Source: Allokutzneria sp. A3M-2-11 16 (GTDB lineage: Bacteria; Actinomycetota; Actinomycetes; Mycobacteriales; Pseudonocardiaceae). Taken from it: DNA of 64,000 bases. Shown here piece after piece: positions 16,995 through 25,153 of this stretch (position 1 is its first letter; the number at the start of each line of letters is the position of its first letter). The translations under genes were made by a program, and so were the position numbers. The notes under the pieces are model-generated. The model was not told where the DNA came from. It was given only the letters and a program-made list of their open reading frames with translations, and did no database searches. Location: positions 1,984,001 to 2,048,000 of the forward strand of contig NZ_JANAVO010000001.1 in NCBI RefSeq assembly GCF_024213555.1, given 5' to 3'.

Positions 16995-17675
16995 CTAGTT
17001 CTGAACTTTTTCGGCGATTGACACGATCACCTCGGTCAGCAGCTCGGGGTGGGAGAGGAACGGGTGGTGTCCGGCGGGCAGCTCCACGACATGCCCGGCG
17101 CGGCGAGCTGCCGAGCGTTGGAGGTCGGGAGAAGTGGCGCGGTCCTCGGCGCACACGACGTAGGTCGACGGCACGTCATGCCAGGCGACGGCGGTGGGTG
17201 TCTGGCCGAAGACGACAGCGGACTGCGGGGTCAGCCGCGCCCGCGCGCCCTCGAAAGCGGCGTCGTCGCAGTCGTGCGCGAACAGTTCGCGCAGCGACGA
17301 GGTCCGAAGGCTCACGGTCCCGTCACCGTTGGGCTGCACATGTGGAGAGCTGCCGAAATCGCTCAGCGCCTCGTGTGCCTCGGGGAGGAAGGAGTCGATG
17401 TAGATCAGGTGCCGCACGTGGGGCAGGCCAGCGGCAGCCGAAGTGATCACCATGCCGCCGTAGGAATGTCCGCACAGGAGCACGGGCTCATCGGTGGAAG
17501 CGAGCACGGCGCGCACCGCGGCGACATCGGCGTGGAGGTCGCCGAGCGCGGCCGAACAGCTCGGGAGGTCGACCGCCTCGCTGGTGATGCCGTGGCGCGA
17601 AAGCAGTGGCGTCATGCGGCTCCACCACCATGGGCCGTCCGTCACCAACGCGCCGTGCACGAAAACCAGTCTCAT
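16995..17675 (-). CDS. Alpha/beta hydrolase (AB_hydrolase_6-like)
   Basis: 226 residues from ATG 17675 (MRLVFVHGALVTDGPWWW), where the first strand and the HGA oxyanion motif begin; the longer start lacks support. The nucleophile elbow CGHSYGG (Ser ~ residue 80) and a late acid/His pair (VVCAED, GHHPFLSHP) complete a plausible catalytic triad. Proteins of this small-esterase group include salicylate-esterase-like and signalling hydrolases; the substrate is unknown. It is divergent from the APH-type kinase gene. Confidence 0.8.
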   Translation of the reverse strand: MRLVFVHGALVTDGPWWWSRMTPLLSRHGITSEAVDLPSCSAALGDLHADVAAVRAVLASTDEPVLLCGHSYGGMVITSAAAGLPHVRHLIYIDSFLPEAHEALSDFGSSPHVQPNGDGTVSLRTSSLRELFAHDCDDAAFEGARARLTPQSAVVFGQTPTAVAWHDVPSTYVVCAEDRATSPDLQRSAARRAGHVVELPAGHHPFLSHPELLTEVIVSIAEKVQN

Positions 17676-17773
17676 GCGGCCAACGTCGCACGTTCGGATC
17701 ACAGAAAGCGCCGGGTTCGCGGTGAGCGCAAATCGGGTTGCGACCGCCGCCGGGGCCGCTGAGGATTCGCCGG

Positions 17774-18676
17774 GTGACCGAGTTCGCGGCCGTTGCCGAT
17801 GTCGCTGAGGTGTTCGAGCGCCTTGGAGTGCGGCCGAAAGGCACCCACTCCTGCTACCAGTGGTCGCCGGTCTTCCGGGCGGAGCGCGATGGCGAGGCGG
17901 TGGTGCTCAAGCGCACGGCGGACCGCATTGCCGACTGGTGCCATCGCCTTGACGCACAAGGCATTCCGGTGGTCGTGCCGGTGGACGCGGCCGTGGTGGG
18001 CGGTAAGAACTGGGTGATCTACCCGTGGATCGACGGACGCCGGTACGACGGAAGTCTTGCCGACATCGCCGCGGCGGGAGATCTGCTCGGACGCATTCAC
18101 GCGGTCGGAGGGACGGAGCTCAGGCCGTTCATGTGGCCGGTCTACAAGCCCGGCGAGCCGGCGAAGGACCTGCCCGGACTGCGCGAGAAGTTCGGTGAGC
18201 ACGCGCCGGAGCACCTGGACGCGATCATGGCGCGTCTTGGGCCGCTGGGGGAGGGCTTCGAGCGGACGACGCTGCCCGCGATCCGCGACGCCGGGCTGCC
18301 GGTGGTCGACGCGACGATGGACTACAAGGCCAACAACCTCGTCTTCACCGATGACGGGCCGGTGCTCATCGACCCGGACAACGGTGAGTGCCTGCCGCGC
18401 GTGCTGGATCTCGCACTGGCCGCGTTGATGTTCCACATGGAGGACATCCCGGGCAGGCCCTTCACCAGCGAGGAGTGGATCACCTTCCGCGACGCCTACC
18501 TGGCACACGTGGAGCTGACCGGTGCCGAGGTGGCGGCGTGGCCGGACGCGATCGACTACATGCTGTGGGAGTTCGGGACCTGGGCGATGGCCGACAGTTC
18601 CGAGTGGCACGTTCCGCGCCAGCGCTCGTTCCTGATCGGCCTCGCCCAGGTCCGGGCGGACGACCTTCCTGTCTGA
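17774..18676 (+). CDS. Aminoglycoside phosphotransferase (APH)-family kinase
   Basis: 300 residues from GTG 17774. The APH fold is shown by VVLKRTADR (ATP lysine), a hinge (VIYPWIDGRRYDG), the catalytic loop DYKANNLVF where Asp and Asn replace the usual HGDxxxxN, and the metal motif LIDPDNGE. Families of this kind phosphorylate antibiotics, choline-like metabolites or sugars; nothing here tells which. The altered catalytic loop (no His-Gly before Asp) is notable. It converges on the LysE gene with a one-base gap. Confidence 0.75.
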   Translation: MTEFAAVADVAEVFERLGVRPKGTHSCYQWSPVFRAERDGEAVVLKRTADRIADWCHRLDAQGIPVVVPVDAAVVGGKNWVIYPWIDGRRYDGSLADIAAAGDLLGRIHAVGGTELRPFMWPVYKPGEPAKDLPGLREKFGEHAPEHLDAIMARLGPLGEGFERTTLPAIRDAGLPVVDATMDYKANNLVFTDDGPVLIDPDNGECLPRVLDLALAALMFHMEDIPGRPFTSEEWITFRDAYLAHVELTGAEVAAWPDAIDYMLWEFGTWAMADSSEWHVPRQRSFLIGLAQVRADDLPV

Positions 18677-18677
18677 G

Positions 18678-19301
18678 TCAGCCGGAGAGCAGCAGGTCCA
18701 CGGCCAGGCCCGCGATCACCGCACTGGACACCAGCGCCGTGACCAGCCTGCCGCGTTGACCGGTGAGCAGGCGGCCGAGCACGGTTCCGCCCCCGGCGAG
18801 GACCAGCTGCCAGCTGGCGGACGCGGCGAACGCCGCCAGCACGAACACCATGTCCCCCAAGGCTCCCAGGCCCGCCGCACCCTGGCGACCGAGCACCAGT
18901 GCCCCGAAGTAGACGATCGTCAACGGGTTGAGCAGCGTCAGCCCGAGAAAGCCGAAGAACGTCCGCAGGGACGTCGTCGGCCGCGCGTCGACCTGGCCGG
19001 GCGGTGCCCGGTAGTGGCGCAGCGCCACCACCGCCGTGCGCACCGCGAGTCCAATGAGGACAGTGACGGCCAGCCAGCGGAGTGGGACGGCGACGGGGTG
19101 GATGACTCCGGCGAGCGCGGCCCCGCCCAACACCGCCACCAGGGCGAACAGGCCGTCGGCCGCCGCGACGCCGAGGGCTGCGGCGGCGCCGACGCGGAAC
19201 GAGGTCCGGGCGCTCAGACTCATGATCAAGGCCGCGATGGCGCCCACCGGGACGGCGATGCCGTACCCGGCGAGCAGGCCCGCGACCAGGACCTCGGTCA
19301 C
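18678..19301 (-). CDS. LysE/RhtB-family exporter
   Basis: 207 residues from GTG 19301 with six predicted membrane helices. The opening helix AGYGIAVPVGAIAALIMSLS contains the PVGP/A-like turn of the LysE superfamily and a second LTLLNPLTIVYF motif lies around residues 122-133. Members export amino acids or related small molecules. No LysG-type regulator is adjacent. Convergent with the kinase gene. Confidence 0.8.
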   Translation of the reverse strand: MTEVLVAGLLAGYGIAVPVGAIAALIMSLSARTSFRVGAAAALGVAAADGLFALVAVLGGAALAGVIHPVAVPLRWLAVTVLIGLAVRTAVVALRHYRAPPGQVDARPTTSLRTFFGFLGLTLLNPLTIVYFGALVLGRQGAAGLGALGDMVFVLAAFAASASWQLVLAGGGTVLGRLLTGQRGRLVTALVSSAVIAGLAVDLLLSG

Positions 19302-19453
19302 GACCTTCGCGGATGGTCGTGACCGAGGCCCGCGGACGCCTGCTGTCGCCGCACACCTTCCGCCGGAGCGGAGGTCTGCGCGCGAGGCATACGGGTTTCA
19401 GTCACGCCGCGAAGTCTGCGGCACGCCCGTCACCCCGGCCAAGCGAATTACCG

Positions 19454-20062
19454 TCAGCCGAAATTGACATCGGCGCAGGAGTAGAACGCATTCGCCGTGT
19501 CGTGGACGTCCCACACCGCGTAGATCAAATGCTTGCCGGTCTTGCCGGAAGGCAGTTGCGCGGTGTGCGAGTACGTCGTCGGCGGTTGCTTTCCGCCGTA
19601 GTCGACGGTCGCGAACGGGGTCAGTTCGAGCTGGTCCCTCGTCAGCGGCTGCGACGGGTTGTAGCCGTTCTTGGTGATGTAGTAGTGGAACTTGGTCGTG
19701 CGGTGCGGAGCGGTGAACGTCCAGGTGAACTGGTAGTTCGAGCCGCCGGACAGCGTCGGGGCCGGCCAGCTCCCGCCGCGCGGGTCGTCGAGCTGCTTGA
19801 AGCTCGCGTTGCCCGCGCTGCACAGGCTCCCGTTCGCGGGACCAGCGCCCGGGAATCCCTTCGGGCCTTCGACGCTCTGCGGCTCCCATTGGATCGGGCC
19901 GCAGTTCTGGACCACGCCGAGCTTGCAGTTGTAACTGCGGCTCGCCGGGCTCTGGGTGTATCCGTGCGCATTTGCCGTGCCTGCGGTGACCAGGCTGAGG
20001 GAGACCGGGATAAGGCCGAACAGGGCGACCCCGACTGCCCGCTTGAAGTGTTTGCTGAGCAT
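19454..20062 (-). CDS. AA10 lytic polysaccharide monooxygenase (chitin-active type)
   Basis: 202 residues from ATG 20062. The signal peptide ends TANA with mature protein starting HGYTQSPASRSYNC, so the N-terminal His can form the copper histidine brace; the second His is in TAPHRTTKFHYY. The C-terminus AFYSCADVNF carries the family Tyr/Phe position. There is no extra carbohydrate-binding module, the usual single-domain chitin-binding form. It oxidatively cleaves crystalline chitin and assists chitinases. A DasR-like operator lies ~104 bp upstream and the GH18 chitinase gene nearby has two more, so the two genes probably form one regulon. Confidence 0.92.
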   Translation of the reverse strand: MLSKHFKRAVGVALFGLIPVSLSLVTAGTANAHGYTQSPASRSYNCKLGVVQNCGPIQWEPQSVEGPKGFPGAGPANGSLCSAGNASFKQLDDPRGGSWPAPTLSGGSNYQFTWTFTAPHRTTKFHYYITKNGYNPSQPLTRDQLELTPFATVDYGGKQPPTTYSHTAQLPSGKTGKHLIYAVWDVHDTANAFYSCADVNFG

Positions 20063-20165
20063 TTCTGCCCCTCTCCGGCGGCGGAGCAATTCGATGGTTA
20101 CATTCGGCCGGACGGGGCGGACAGCGCCGGGCGGGGGAACCTGGTCCGCCGTCCGGGGCCCACTT

Positions 20166-20177
20166 TGGTCTAGACCT
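20166..20177. promoter_or_regulatory. DasR-like operator (dre) upstream of LPMO gene
   Basis: TGGTCTAGACCT matches 11 of 12 core bases of the published dre consensus ACTGGTCTAGACCACT. DasR is the GntR regulator that senses GlcN-6-P/GlcNAc-6-P. It lies in the 162-bp gap upstream of the LPMO gene. Confidence 0.75.
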
Positions 20178-20224
20178 CGGGCCGGCTGGCCCAGTCCGAT
20201 CGGACCGGGAGAACCCGCGCTCGC

Positions 20225-21004
20225 CTAGATCTCGCCGAGGAAGTAGCTCAGTGCCGCGTTGACCTGGTCCGGGCACGTCAGCGGGGAGGCGTGCGCGCCG
20301 CCCTCGATCGGCACGACGCCGACGCAGTACCGCAGGGCTTCGCTCAGCTCCTCGGCCTCCTGCGCGCCGAACAGCGGATCGGCGGTGCCGTACATGACGA
20401 CTGCGGGACAACGGATCTGGCGCAGCCGCTCGCTGATGTCGTCGCGTTCCAACAGGCAGGTGGCGGGCTCGGCGATCAACTCGCGATCGCGCTCGCGCCA
20501 CTTCGCGGCCCACCGGGCGTTCTCGGCGGGGGAGTTGATGGTCAACGCGGCGAAGACCGTGGTCAGCTCGTCGACCGGGCCCTCGGCGAGCCACCTGCCG
20601 AACATCCGGCCGTAGAAGTCCTGTGCCCGCGGGGATTCCTCACCGGCGAGCGTGCTGATCAGTGCGAGCGCGACGATCCGGTCCGGGGCGAGCAGCGCCG
20701 TGCGCATCGCCGCGAACCCGCCCTCCGCGACGCCGACCAGCGCCGCCTGCTCGATCTCCAGGTGGTCGAGCAGACCGAGGCAGTCCCGCGCCAGGTCCCA
20801 GTAGGTGAAGGGGAGACGGTCCGACTCGGTCAGCCCGTGCCCGCGCGCGTCCCACGTGATCACCCGGTACTCGCGGGCCAACTCCTGCTGGGCGGCGAAC
20901 ATCTCGTGGTCCATGAGGATTCCGTGCGAGAACACCAGCGCGAGGCCCTCACCACCGCTGTCCTCGTAGTGCACCCGCTGCCCGTTGATCTCCGCGAAAG
21001 GCAT
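20225..21004 (-). CDS. Alpha/beta hydrolase-fold protein lacking the nucleophile
   Basis: 259 residues from ATG 21004 (MPFAEINGQRVHYEDSG), where family homology begins; the longer reading would cross the Nudix start. Features include LVFSHGILMDHEMF, WDARGHGLTES and a late catalytic-type region MYGTADPLF with GGAHAS. The elbow that should read GxSxGG is GVAEGG, with Ala at the nucleophile position, so a normal esterase or haloalkane reaction is unlikely. It may be a non-hydrolytic fold member or pseudoenzyme. It is divergent from the Nudix gene. Confidence 0.75.
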   Translation of the reverse strand: MPFAEINGQRVHYEDSGGEGLALVFSHGILMDHEMFAAQQELAREYRVITWDARGHGLTESDRLPFTYWDLARDCLGLLDHLEIEQAALVGVAEGGFAAMRTALLAPDRIVALALISTLAGEESPRAQDFYGRMFGRWLAEGPVDELTTVFAALTINSPAENARWAAKWRERDRELIAEPATCLLERDDISERLRQIRCPAVVMYGTADPLFGAQEAEELSEALRYCVGVVPIEGGAHASPLTCPDQVNAALSYFLGEI

Positions 21005-21029
21005 GCCGCAGCCTGGCACAGTGGTCCGC

Positions 21030-21437
21030 GTGCGATTCATCGACCGGGTGGCCTGGCTGAACGTCCGCGCAGGGAAGGTGCTCGGCGCGCGCTCCTCCGG
21101 CAACGACGTGTTCTACCTCCCCGGCGGCAAGCGCGAGCCCGGAGAGTCCGATGTGGACACTCTGCGGCGCGAGGTGCGCGAGGAGCTGGGGGTCACGGTG
21201 CTGGCCGAGGGCGCGGAGTGCTTCGGGGTGTTCGAGGCGCAGGCGCACGGCTTCCCGGCAGGGGTGCTCGTGCGAACCGCTTGCTACACGGCCGGATTCA
21301 CCGGTGAGCCGTCGCCGTGCGGGGAGATCGCGGAGCTTCGCTGGATCGGCCCGGCGCAGCGCGACCAGCTCTCCGTGGCAGACGGCCTGATCCTGGACCG
21401 GATGCTGGCCGAGGGACTGGTGTGGTCTAGACCTTGA
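21030..21437 (+). CDS. Nudix hydrolase
   Basis: 135 residues from GTG 21030 (an in-frame GTG at 21021 is an alternative; neither has a clear ribosome site). The Nudix box GGKREPGESDVDTLRREV continues REELGV and fits GX5EX7REUXEEXGU exactly. Typical members hydrolyse nucleoside-diphosphate derivatives; the substrate is not evident. The 3' end contains the first of two DasR-like operators that precede the chitinase gene. Confidence 0.85.
   Translation: MRFIDRVAWLNVRAGKVLGARSSGNDVFYLPGGKREPGESDVDTLRREVREELGVTVLAEGAECFGVFEAQAHGFPAGVLVRTACYTAGFTGEPSPCGEIAELRWIGPAQRDQLSVADGLILDRMLAEGLVWSRP
21423..21434. promoter_or_regulatory. DasR-like operator 1 of the chitinase gene
   Basis: TGGTCTAGACCT overlaps the last codons of the Nudix gene, ~87 bp before the chitinase start. 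It is identical in its 12-bp core to the site upstream of the LPMO gene. Confidence 0.75.
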
Positions 21438-21449
21438 CAGGTCCCGGTG

Positions 21450-21461
21450 TGGTCTAGTCCA
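21450..21461. promoter_or_regulatory. DasR-like operator 2 of the chitinase gene
   Basis: TGGTCTAGTCCA is a second, imperfect dre 27 bp after the first (centre to centre), in the chitinase promoter region. Paired sites suggest tight GlcNAc-responsive repression. Confidence 0.7.
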
Positions 21462-21520
21462 CTCATGTGAACACTCCGCCGCCGCAGAGGGTGCGCACCC
21501 GTGCGTCGGTGGGAGGAAAA

Positions 21521-22978
21521 GTGGCTCGGAGAGTCCTGTTCGCTCGGGTTGCCGCGCTGGCAACCCTGCTGCTGGGCGCGGCGTTCCTCGCCGTGGTCCC
21601 GGCGTACGCGGGATCGGTGACCGCGACCTTCGCCAAGCAGAGCAGCTGGGACGGCGGCTACACCGCGCAGATCACCGTGCGCAACGACTCCGGCGGCGCG
21701 GTGAACGGCTGGAAGGTCGAGTTCGACCTGCCGCAGGGCAGCGTCGGCGCGTACTGGGATGCCTTGCAGACCAACCAGGACGGGCGCTACACGTTCACCA
21801 ACCGCGAGTACAACGGCGCCGTGCCGGTCGGCGGCAGCGTCACCTTTGGCTTCAACGCCACCGGAACCGGCACGCCCGCCAACTGCCGGATCAACGGCAA
21901 CTCCTGTGAGGGCAGCACAACGCCGACCACGACGACCACGACCACGACTTCGGTCGTGCAGCCGCCCGCGGGCGACAAGCTGCTGGTCGGCTACCTGCAC
22001 ACGAGCTTCGCCAACGGGTCCGGCTACGTGCGGATGAAGGACGTGCCCAACGAGTGGGGCGTCATCCAGCTCGCCTTCGCCGAGCCCACCTCGGTCACCT
22101 CCGGCGAGCTGCGCTTCTCGTTGTGCCCGGCCGCCGAGTGCCCGAACGTGGAGAGCGAGGCGGAGTTCATCGCCGGTATCAAGGAGAAGCAGGCGCAGGG
22201 CAAGAAGGTGCTCATCTCCATCGGCGGTCAGAACGGCCAGGTCCAGCTGACCACGACGGCCGGGCGCGACGCGTTCGTGCGCTCGGTCAGCGCGATCATC
22301 GACAGGTACGGCCTGAACGGGCTGGACATCGACTTCGAAGGGCACTCGCTCTACCTTGACGCGGGCGACACCGACTTCAAGAACCCGAAGACGCCGGTGA
22401 TCGTCAACCTGATCTCCGCGCTGAAGACGCTGAAAGCCAAGTACGGCAGCGGTTTCACGCTCACCATGGCCCCGGAGACCTTCTTCGTGCAGCTCGGCTA
22501 CCAGCACTACGGCGGCCAGGGCGGAGCGGACAACCGCGCGGGCTCCTACCTGCCGGTGATCCACGCGCTCCGCGCCGACCTGACGCTGTTGCACGTCCAG
22601 CAGTACAACTCCGGCCCGATCATGGCCCCGGACAACCAGTACAAGCAGATGCCGAGCGTGGACTTCCACGTGGCCATGGGGGACATGGTGCTCGGCGGGT
22701 TCCCGGTGCGCGGCGACGCGAACAACGTCTTCCAAGGGCTGCGCCAGGACCAGGTCGCGCTCGGCCTGCCCGCGAGCGTCAACGCGGGCAACGGGCACAC
22801 GCCGGTCGCCGCGGTGCACAAGGTCCTCGACTGCCTGATGAAGGGCCAGAACTGCGAGTCGTACAAGCCTCGTGGCACCTATCCCGGCCTACGCGGGCTG
22901 ATGAGCTGGTCGATCAACTGGGACCGGTTCAACGGCGGCGAGTTCTCGAAGCAGCACTACGCGTACCTCAACCGCTGA
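21521..22978 (+). CDS. Secreted chitinase, CBM2 + GH18
   Basis: 485 residues from GTG 21521, preceded by GGGAGG at a good distance (an upstream GTG at 21467 lacks one). A signal peptide ending VPAYA is followed by a cellulose/chitin-binding CBM2 (about residues 31-128, TATFAKQSSWDGGYTAQITV, paired Cys near its end), a Thr-rich linker and a GH18 barrel. The catalytic line reads NGLDIDFEG, keeping DxDxE with the acid Glu but with Asn at the first Asp of DxxDxDxE. It hydrolyses chitin outside the cell, matched with the LPMO gene under shared DasR-like sites. Confidence 0.92.
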   Translation: MARRVLFARVAALATLLLGAAFLAVVPAYAGSVTATFAKQSSWDGGYTAQITVRNDSGGAVNGWKVEFDLPQGSVGAYWDALQTNQDGRYTFTNREYNGAVPVGGSVTFGFNATGTGTPANCRINGNSCEGSTTPTTTTTTTTSVVQPPAGDKLLVGYLHTSFANGSGYVRMKDVPNEWGVIQLAFAEPTSVTSGELRFSLCPAAECPNVESEAEFIAGIKEKQAQGKKVLISIGGQNGQVQLTTTAGRDAFVRSVSAIIDRYGLNGLDIDFEGHSLYLDAGDTDFKNPKTPVIVNLISALKTLKAKYGSGFTLTMAPETFFVQLGYQHYGGQGGADNRAGSYLPVIHALRADLTLLHVQQYNSGPIMAPDNQYKQMPSVDFHVAMGDMVLGGFPVRGDANNVFQGLRQDQVALGLPASVNAGNGHTPVAAVHKVLDCLMKGQNCESYKPRGTYPGLRGLMSWSINWDRFNGGEFSKQHYAYLNR

Positions 22979-22991
22979 CACCCGAGCACAA

Positions 22992-23026
22992 GGAAACCCC
23001 CGCCGAATCCGACGGGGGTTCCCTTT
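22992..23026 (+). terminator. Rho-independent terminator after the chitinase gene
   Basis: Arms 22992-23005 and 23010-23023 (two mismatches) around AATC are followed by TTT. It separates the chitinase gene from the convergent membrane-protein gene. Confidence 0.75.
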
Positions 23027-23045
23027 GATCAGGCCGTGTTCTCGA

Positions 23046-23351
23046 TCAGACCGCCCACACCAGTCCCGCCGCACTCGCGCTCAGCAAACCGACGAACGCC
23101 GCGAGCGAACCGTGCTTGAGCGAGTCCGACCCGCGCCGGTCGGTCAGCACCTTGGCGACCAGCGCGCCGATGAACAGCGCGACCACCGCTATCGGCGGTC
23201 CGTACATCGCCGCGGTGAACAGCGCGCTGTCCTTCGGCATCGCGGGAAGGCTCAAAGCCCATGCGAGGAAAGCGAAAACAACCGAGGCGTACCAGCCGAA
23301 CAGCACCGAAACGGCACCGAGCGCCGATCCACGGCGCGTGCGACTCGTCAT
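23046..23351 (-). CDS. Small membrane protein, unknown function
   Basis: 101 residues from ATG 23351 (MTSRTRRGSALGAVSVLFGW). Three transmembrane helices are predicted: residues ~12-32, ~45-67 and ~80-100, with a short basic loop DRRGSDSLKHGS between the last two. No family is recognised. It has its own promoter side shared with the divergent crotonase gene. Confidence 0.6.
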   Translation of the reverse strand: MTSRTRRGSALGAVSVLFGWYASVVFAFLAWALSLPAMPKDSALFTAAMYGPPIAVVALFIGALVAKVLTDRRGSDSLKHGSLAAFVGLLSASAAGLVWAV

Positions 23352-23486
23352 CGCGAACACAACCTTTCCGTTTCGTACCAGTCGTTTGACCGGAAGCGTC
23401 GAGATCAGGATGACGGCGACCTCGACGAAGGTCACCCGGATTAATTCGGCGGGCGTCAGTTGCTCTACTGGACTGAGCCGGATAAC

Positions 23487-23499
23487 GTGAGTTACTCAC
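23487..23499. promoter_or_regulatory. Palindromic operator upstream of the crotonase gene
   Basis: GTGAGTTACTCAC is a perfect palindrome 20 bp before the crotonase start. It resembles TetR-type fatty-acid repressor sites; the regulator is not in the window. Confidence 0.45.
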
Positions 23500-23518
23500 G
23501 GGTAGCTTGGAGGTAGGG

Positions 23519-24304
23519 ATGTCCGGGACGGCACTGGTCACCACCGAGCGCAGGGGCCGAATCCTGCTCATCGGCTTCAACCGCGCGGACAAGCGCAACG
23601 CCTTCACCTCGGCGATGCTCGCCGAACTCGCCACCGCCTACACCGAGCTGGAGCGCGACCCCGAACTGTGGGCGGGTGTCGTCTTCGCGCACGGCGAGCA
23701 CTTCACGGCCGGTCTCGACCTGGCCGAGGTGGCGCCCAAGATCGTCGATGCCGGGTTCCCGCTGCCCGAGGGCTCGATCGACCCGTGGGGGACGCAGGGG
23801 CGGCCGCGGACCAAGCCGATCGTGGTCGCCGTGCAGGGCTGGGTGCTGACGCTGGGCATCGAGCTGCTGCTGGCATCCGACATCCGGGTGGCCGCCGACA
23901 ACTCGCGCTTCGCGCAGATCGAGATCAAGCGCGGCATCTACCCGTTCGGCGGCGCGACGATCCGCTTCCCGCAGGTGGCGGGCTGGGGCAACGCCATGCG
24001 CTGGCTGCTGACCGGCGACGAGTTCGACGCGGCCGAGGCCCTGCGCATCGGCCTGGTCCAGGAGGTGGTCCCGCCGGGCGAGCAGCTCGACCGCGCGATC
24101 GACCTGGCCGAGCGCATCTGCGAACAGGCCCCGCTCGGCGTGCGGGCGACCATCAGCTCGGCCCGCACCGCCGTCACCGAGGGCGAAGCGGCCGCGGTGG
24201 CGAACCTGGTGCCAGGACTGATGAAGCTCATGGGCACGGAAGACGCCAAGGAGGGTGTGCTCTCCTTCGTCGAGCGCCGCAAGGCCGACTTCACCGGCCG
24301 CTGA
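23519..24304 (+). CDS. Enoyl-CoA hydratase/isomerase (crotonase) family protein
   Basis: 261 residues from ATG 23519 with TGGAGG upstream. Crotonase landmarks: NRADKRNAFTSAML, the oxyanion-hole strand FAHGEHFTAGLDL, and VAVQGWVLTLGIELLLASDI, where the second oxyanion Gly is kept but the usual hydratase Glu pair is not obvious. The substrate is an acyl-CoA; which one is unclear. It overlaps the convergent PPOX gene by 14 nt. Confidence 0.85.
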   Translation: MSGTALVTTERRGRILLIGFNRADKRNAFTSAMLAELATAYTELERDPELWAGVVFAHGEHFTAGLDLAEVAPKIVDAGFPLPEGSIDPWGTQGRPRTKPIVVAVQGWVLTLGIELLLASDIRVAADNSRFAQIEIKRGIYPFGGATIRFPQVAGWGNAMRWLLTGDEFDAAEALRIGLVQEVVPPGEQLDRAIDLAERICEQAPLGVRATISSARTAVTEGEAAAVANLVPGLMKLMGTEDAKEGVLSFVERRKADFTGR

Positions 24305-24704
24305 GCGAGGGGCCCGCCTTCTCCAGCGCGATCCGCAGCAGCACGCGCTCTTCGGCGGCCATCGCGGCCCGGTACTCGTCCCAGTCGGAGTGCTCGCCGT
24401 TCACGGAGCGGTAGTAGTCGACGAGCCCGTCCATGGCCTCGGGCAGCTCGACGATCTCGACGGTGCCGCTGACCTGGACCCAGCGCCCGAAGAACCCGTC
24501 CGGCAGCACGCACAGCCAAGCCCGCGGATCACGTCGCAGGTTCTGGGTCTTCGCCGCCGCGGTGCGGGTGCTCACCACCACGCGCCCGTCCGAGTCCACA
24601 CCGGCGAGAACCGGGGACATCTGCGGCGTTCCGTCCCGCCGCAACGTCGCCAGCACCGCCCGGTGCTGCTCCCGGACAACGCCCAAGGCCATTTCGAGGT
24701 CCAT
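24291..24704 (-). CDS. PPOX-class flavin/F420-dependent oxidoreductase
   Basis: 137 residues with the split-barrel pattern of the pyridoxamine-phosphate-oxidase superfamily: AVLATLRRDGTPQMSPVL, VVVSTRTAAAKTQNLRRDPR and the dimer strand WVQVSGTVEIVEL. The short length and sequence fit the actinobacterial F420-binding branch (Rv1155-like) more than true PdxH. Its start is 15 nt from a strong terminator belonging to the upstream tRNA gene. Confidence 0.8.
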   Translation of the reverse strand: MDLEMALGVVREQHRAVLATLRRDGTPQMSPVLAGVDSDGRVVVSTRTAAAKTQNLRRDPRAWLCVLPDGFFGRWVQVSGTVEIVELPEAMDGLVDYYRSVNGEHSDWDEYRAAMAAEERVLLRIALEKAGPSLSGR

Positions 24705-24719
24705 GACGCGATGATAAAA

Positions 24720-24758
24720 GCCGAGGGGCTCCGGTGAAGTTCACCGGAGCCCCTCGGC
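24720..24758 (-). terminator. Intrinsic terminator of the tRNA-Gly gene
   Basis: A perfect 19-bp stem (24720-24738 with 24740-24758) is followed, on the minus strand, by TTTTAT. It begins 7 nt after the tRNA 3' end. Confidence 0.9.
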
Positions 24759-24764
24759 CTGCGA

Positions 24765-24836
24765 GCGGATGACGGGATTCGAACCCGCGACCCTCACCTT
24801 GGCAAGGTGATGCGCTACCAGCTGCGCTACATCCGC
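24765..24836 (-). tRNA. tRNA-Gly (anticodon GCC)
   Basis: The minus strand gives a 72-nt cloverleaf: 7-bp acceptor GCGGATG/CATCCGC, D-arm with AGCTGGT, anticodon stem-loop CACCTTGCCAAGGTG with GCC, and T-arm GCGGGTTCGAATCCCGT. CCA is not encoded. Upstream, TTAGAGT about 15 nt before the gene is a plausible -10. The 317 bp between this gene and 25154 hold no other gene that I can see. Confidence 0.97.
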
Positions 24837-25153
24837 ATGTCGAGAACTCTAACCGATGCCGGAAGCGAGATTCCACCCGGGGGTGGGGCGGGAGCGGCGG
24901 CGAGTTGCGGCGCGGGGATGTTGCTGGTCAGTGATCGTCATTGGGTTTTTGCCTCACCCGCACGTGCCAACCGGGTGCTACTCGCGGCACAATCCCCGGG
25001 TGATGCTCACCGCTCGCAGCCGTTTGCCCGGAGGTTCGGTGCTCGCCAGTTTCACCCGCGGGGCCTACCCGCGTCGCGGTACCGTTACAGACACAGAGCG
25101 CTCGGTGAATCGTGGCACCAGCGTGACCGGTGCCGACGGCTGAGGAGGCGCTG

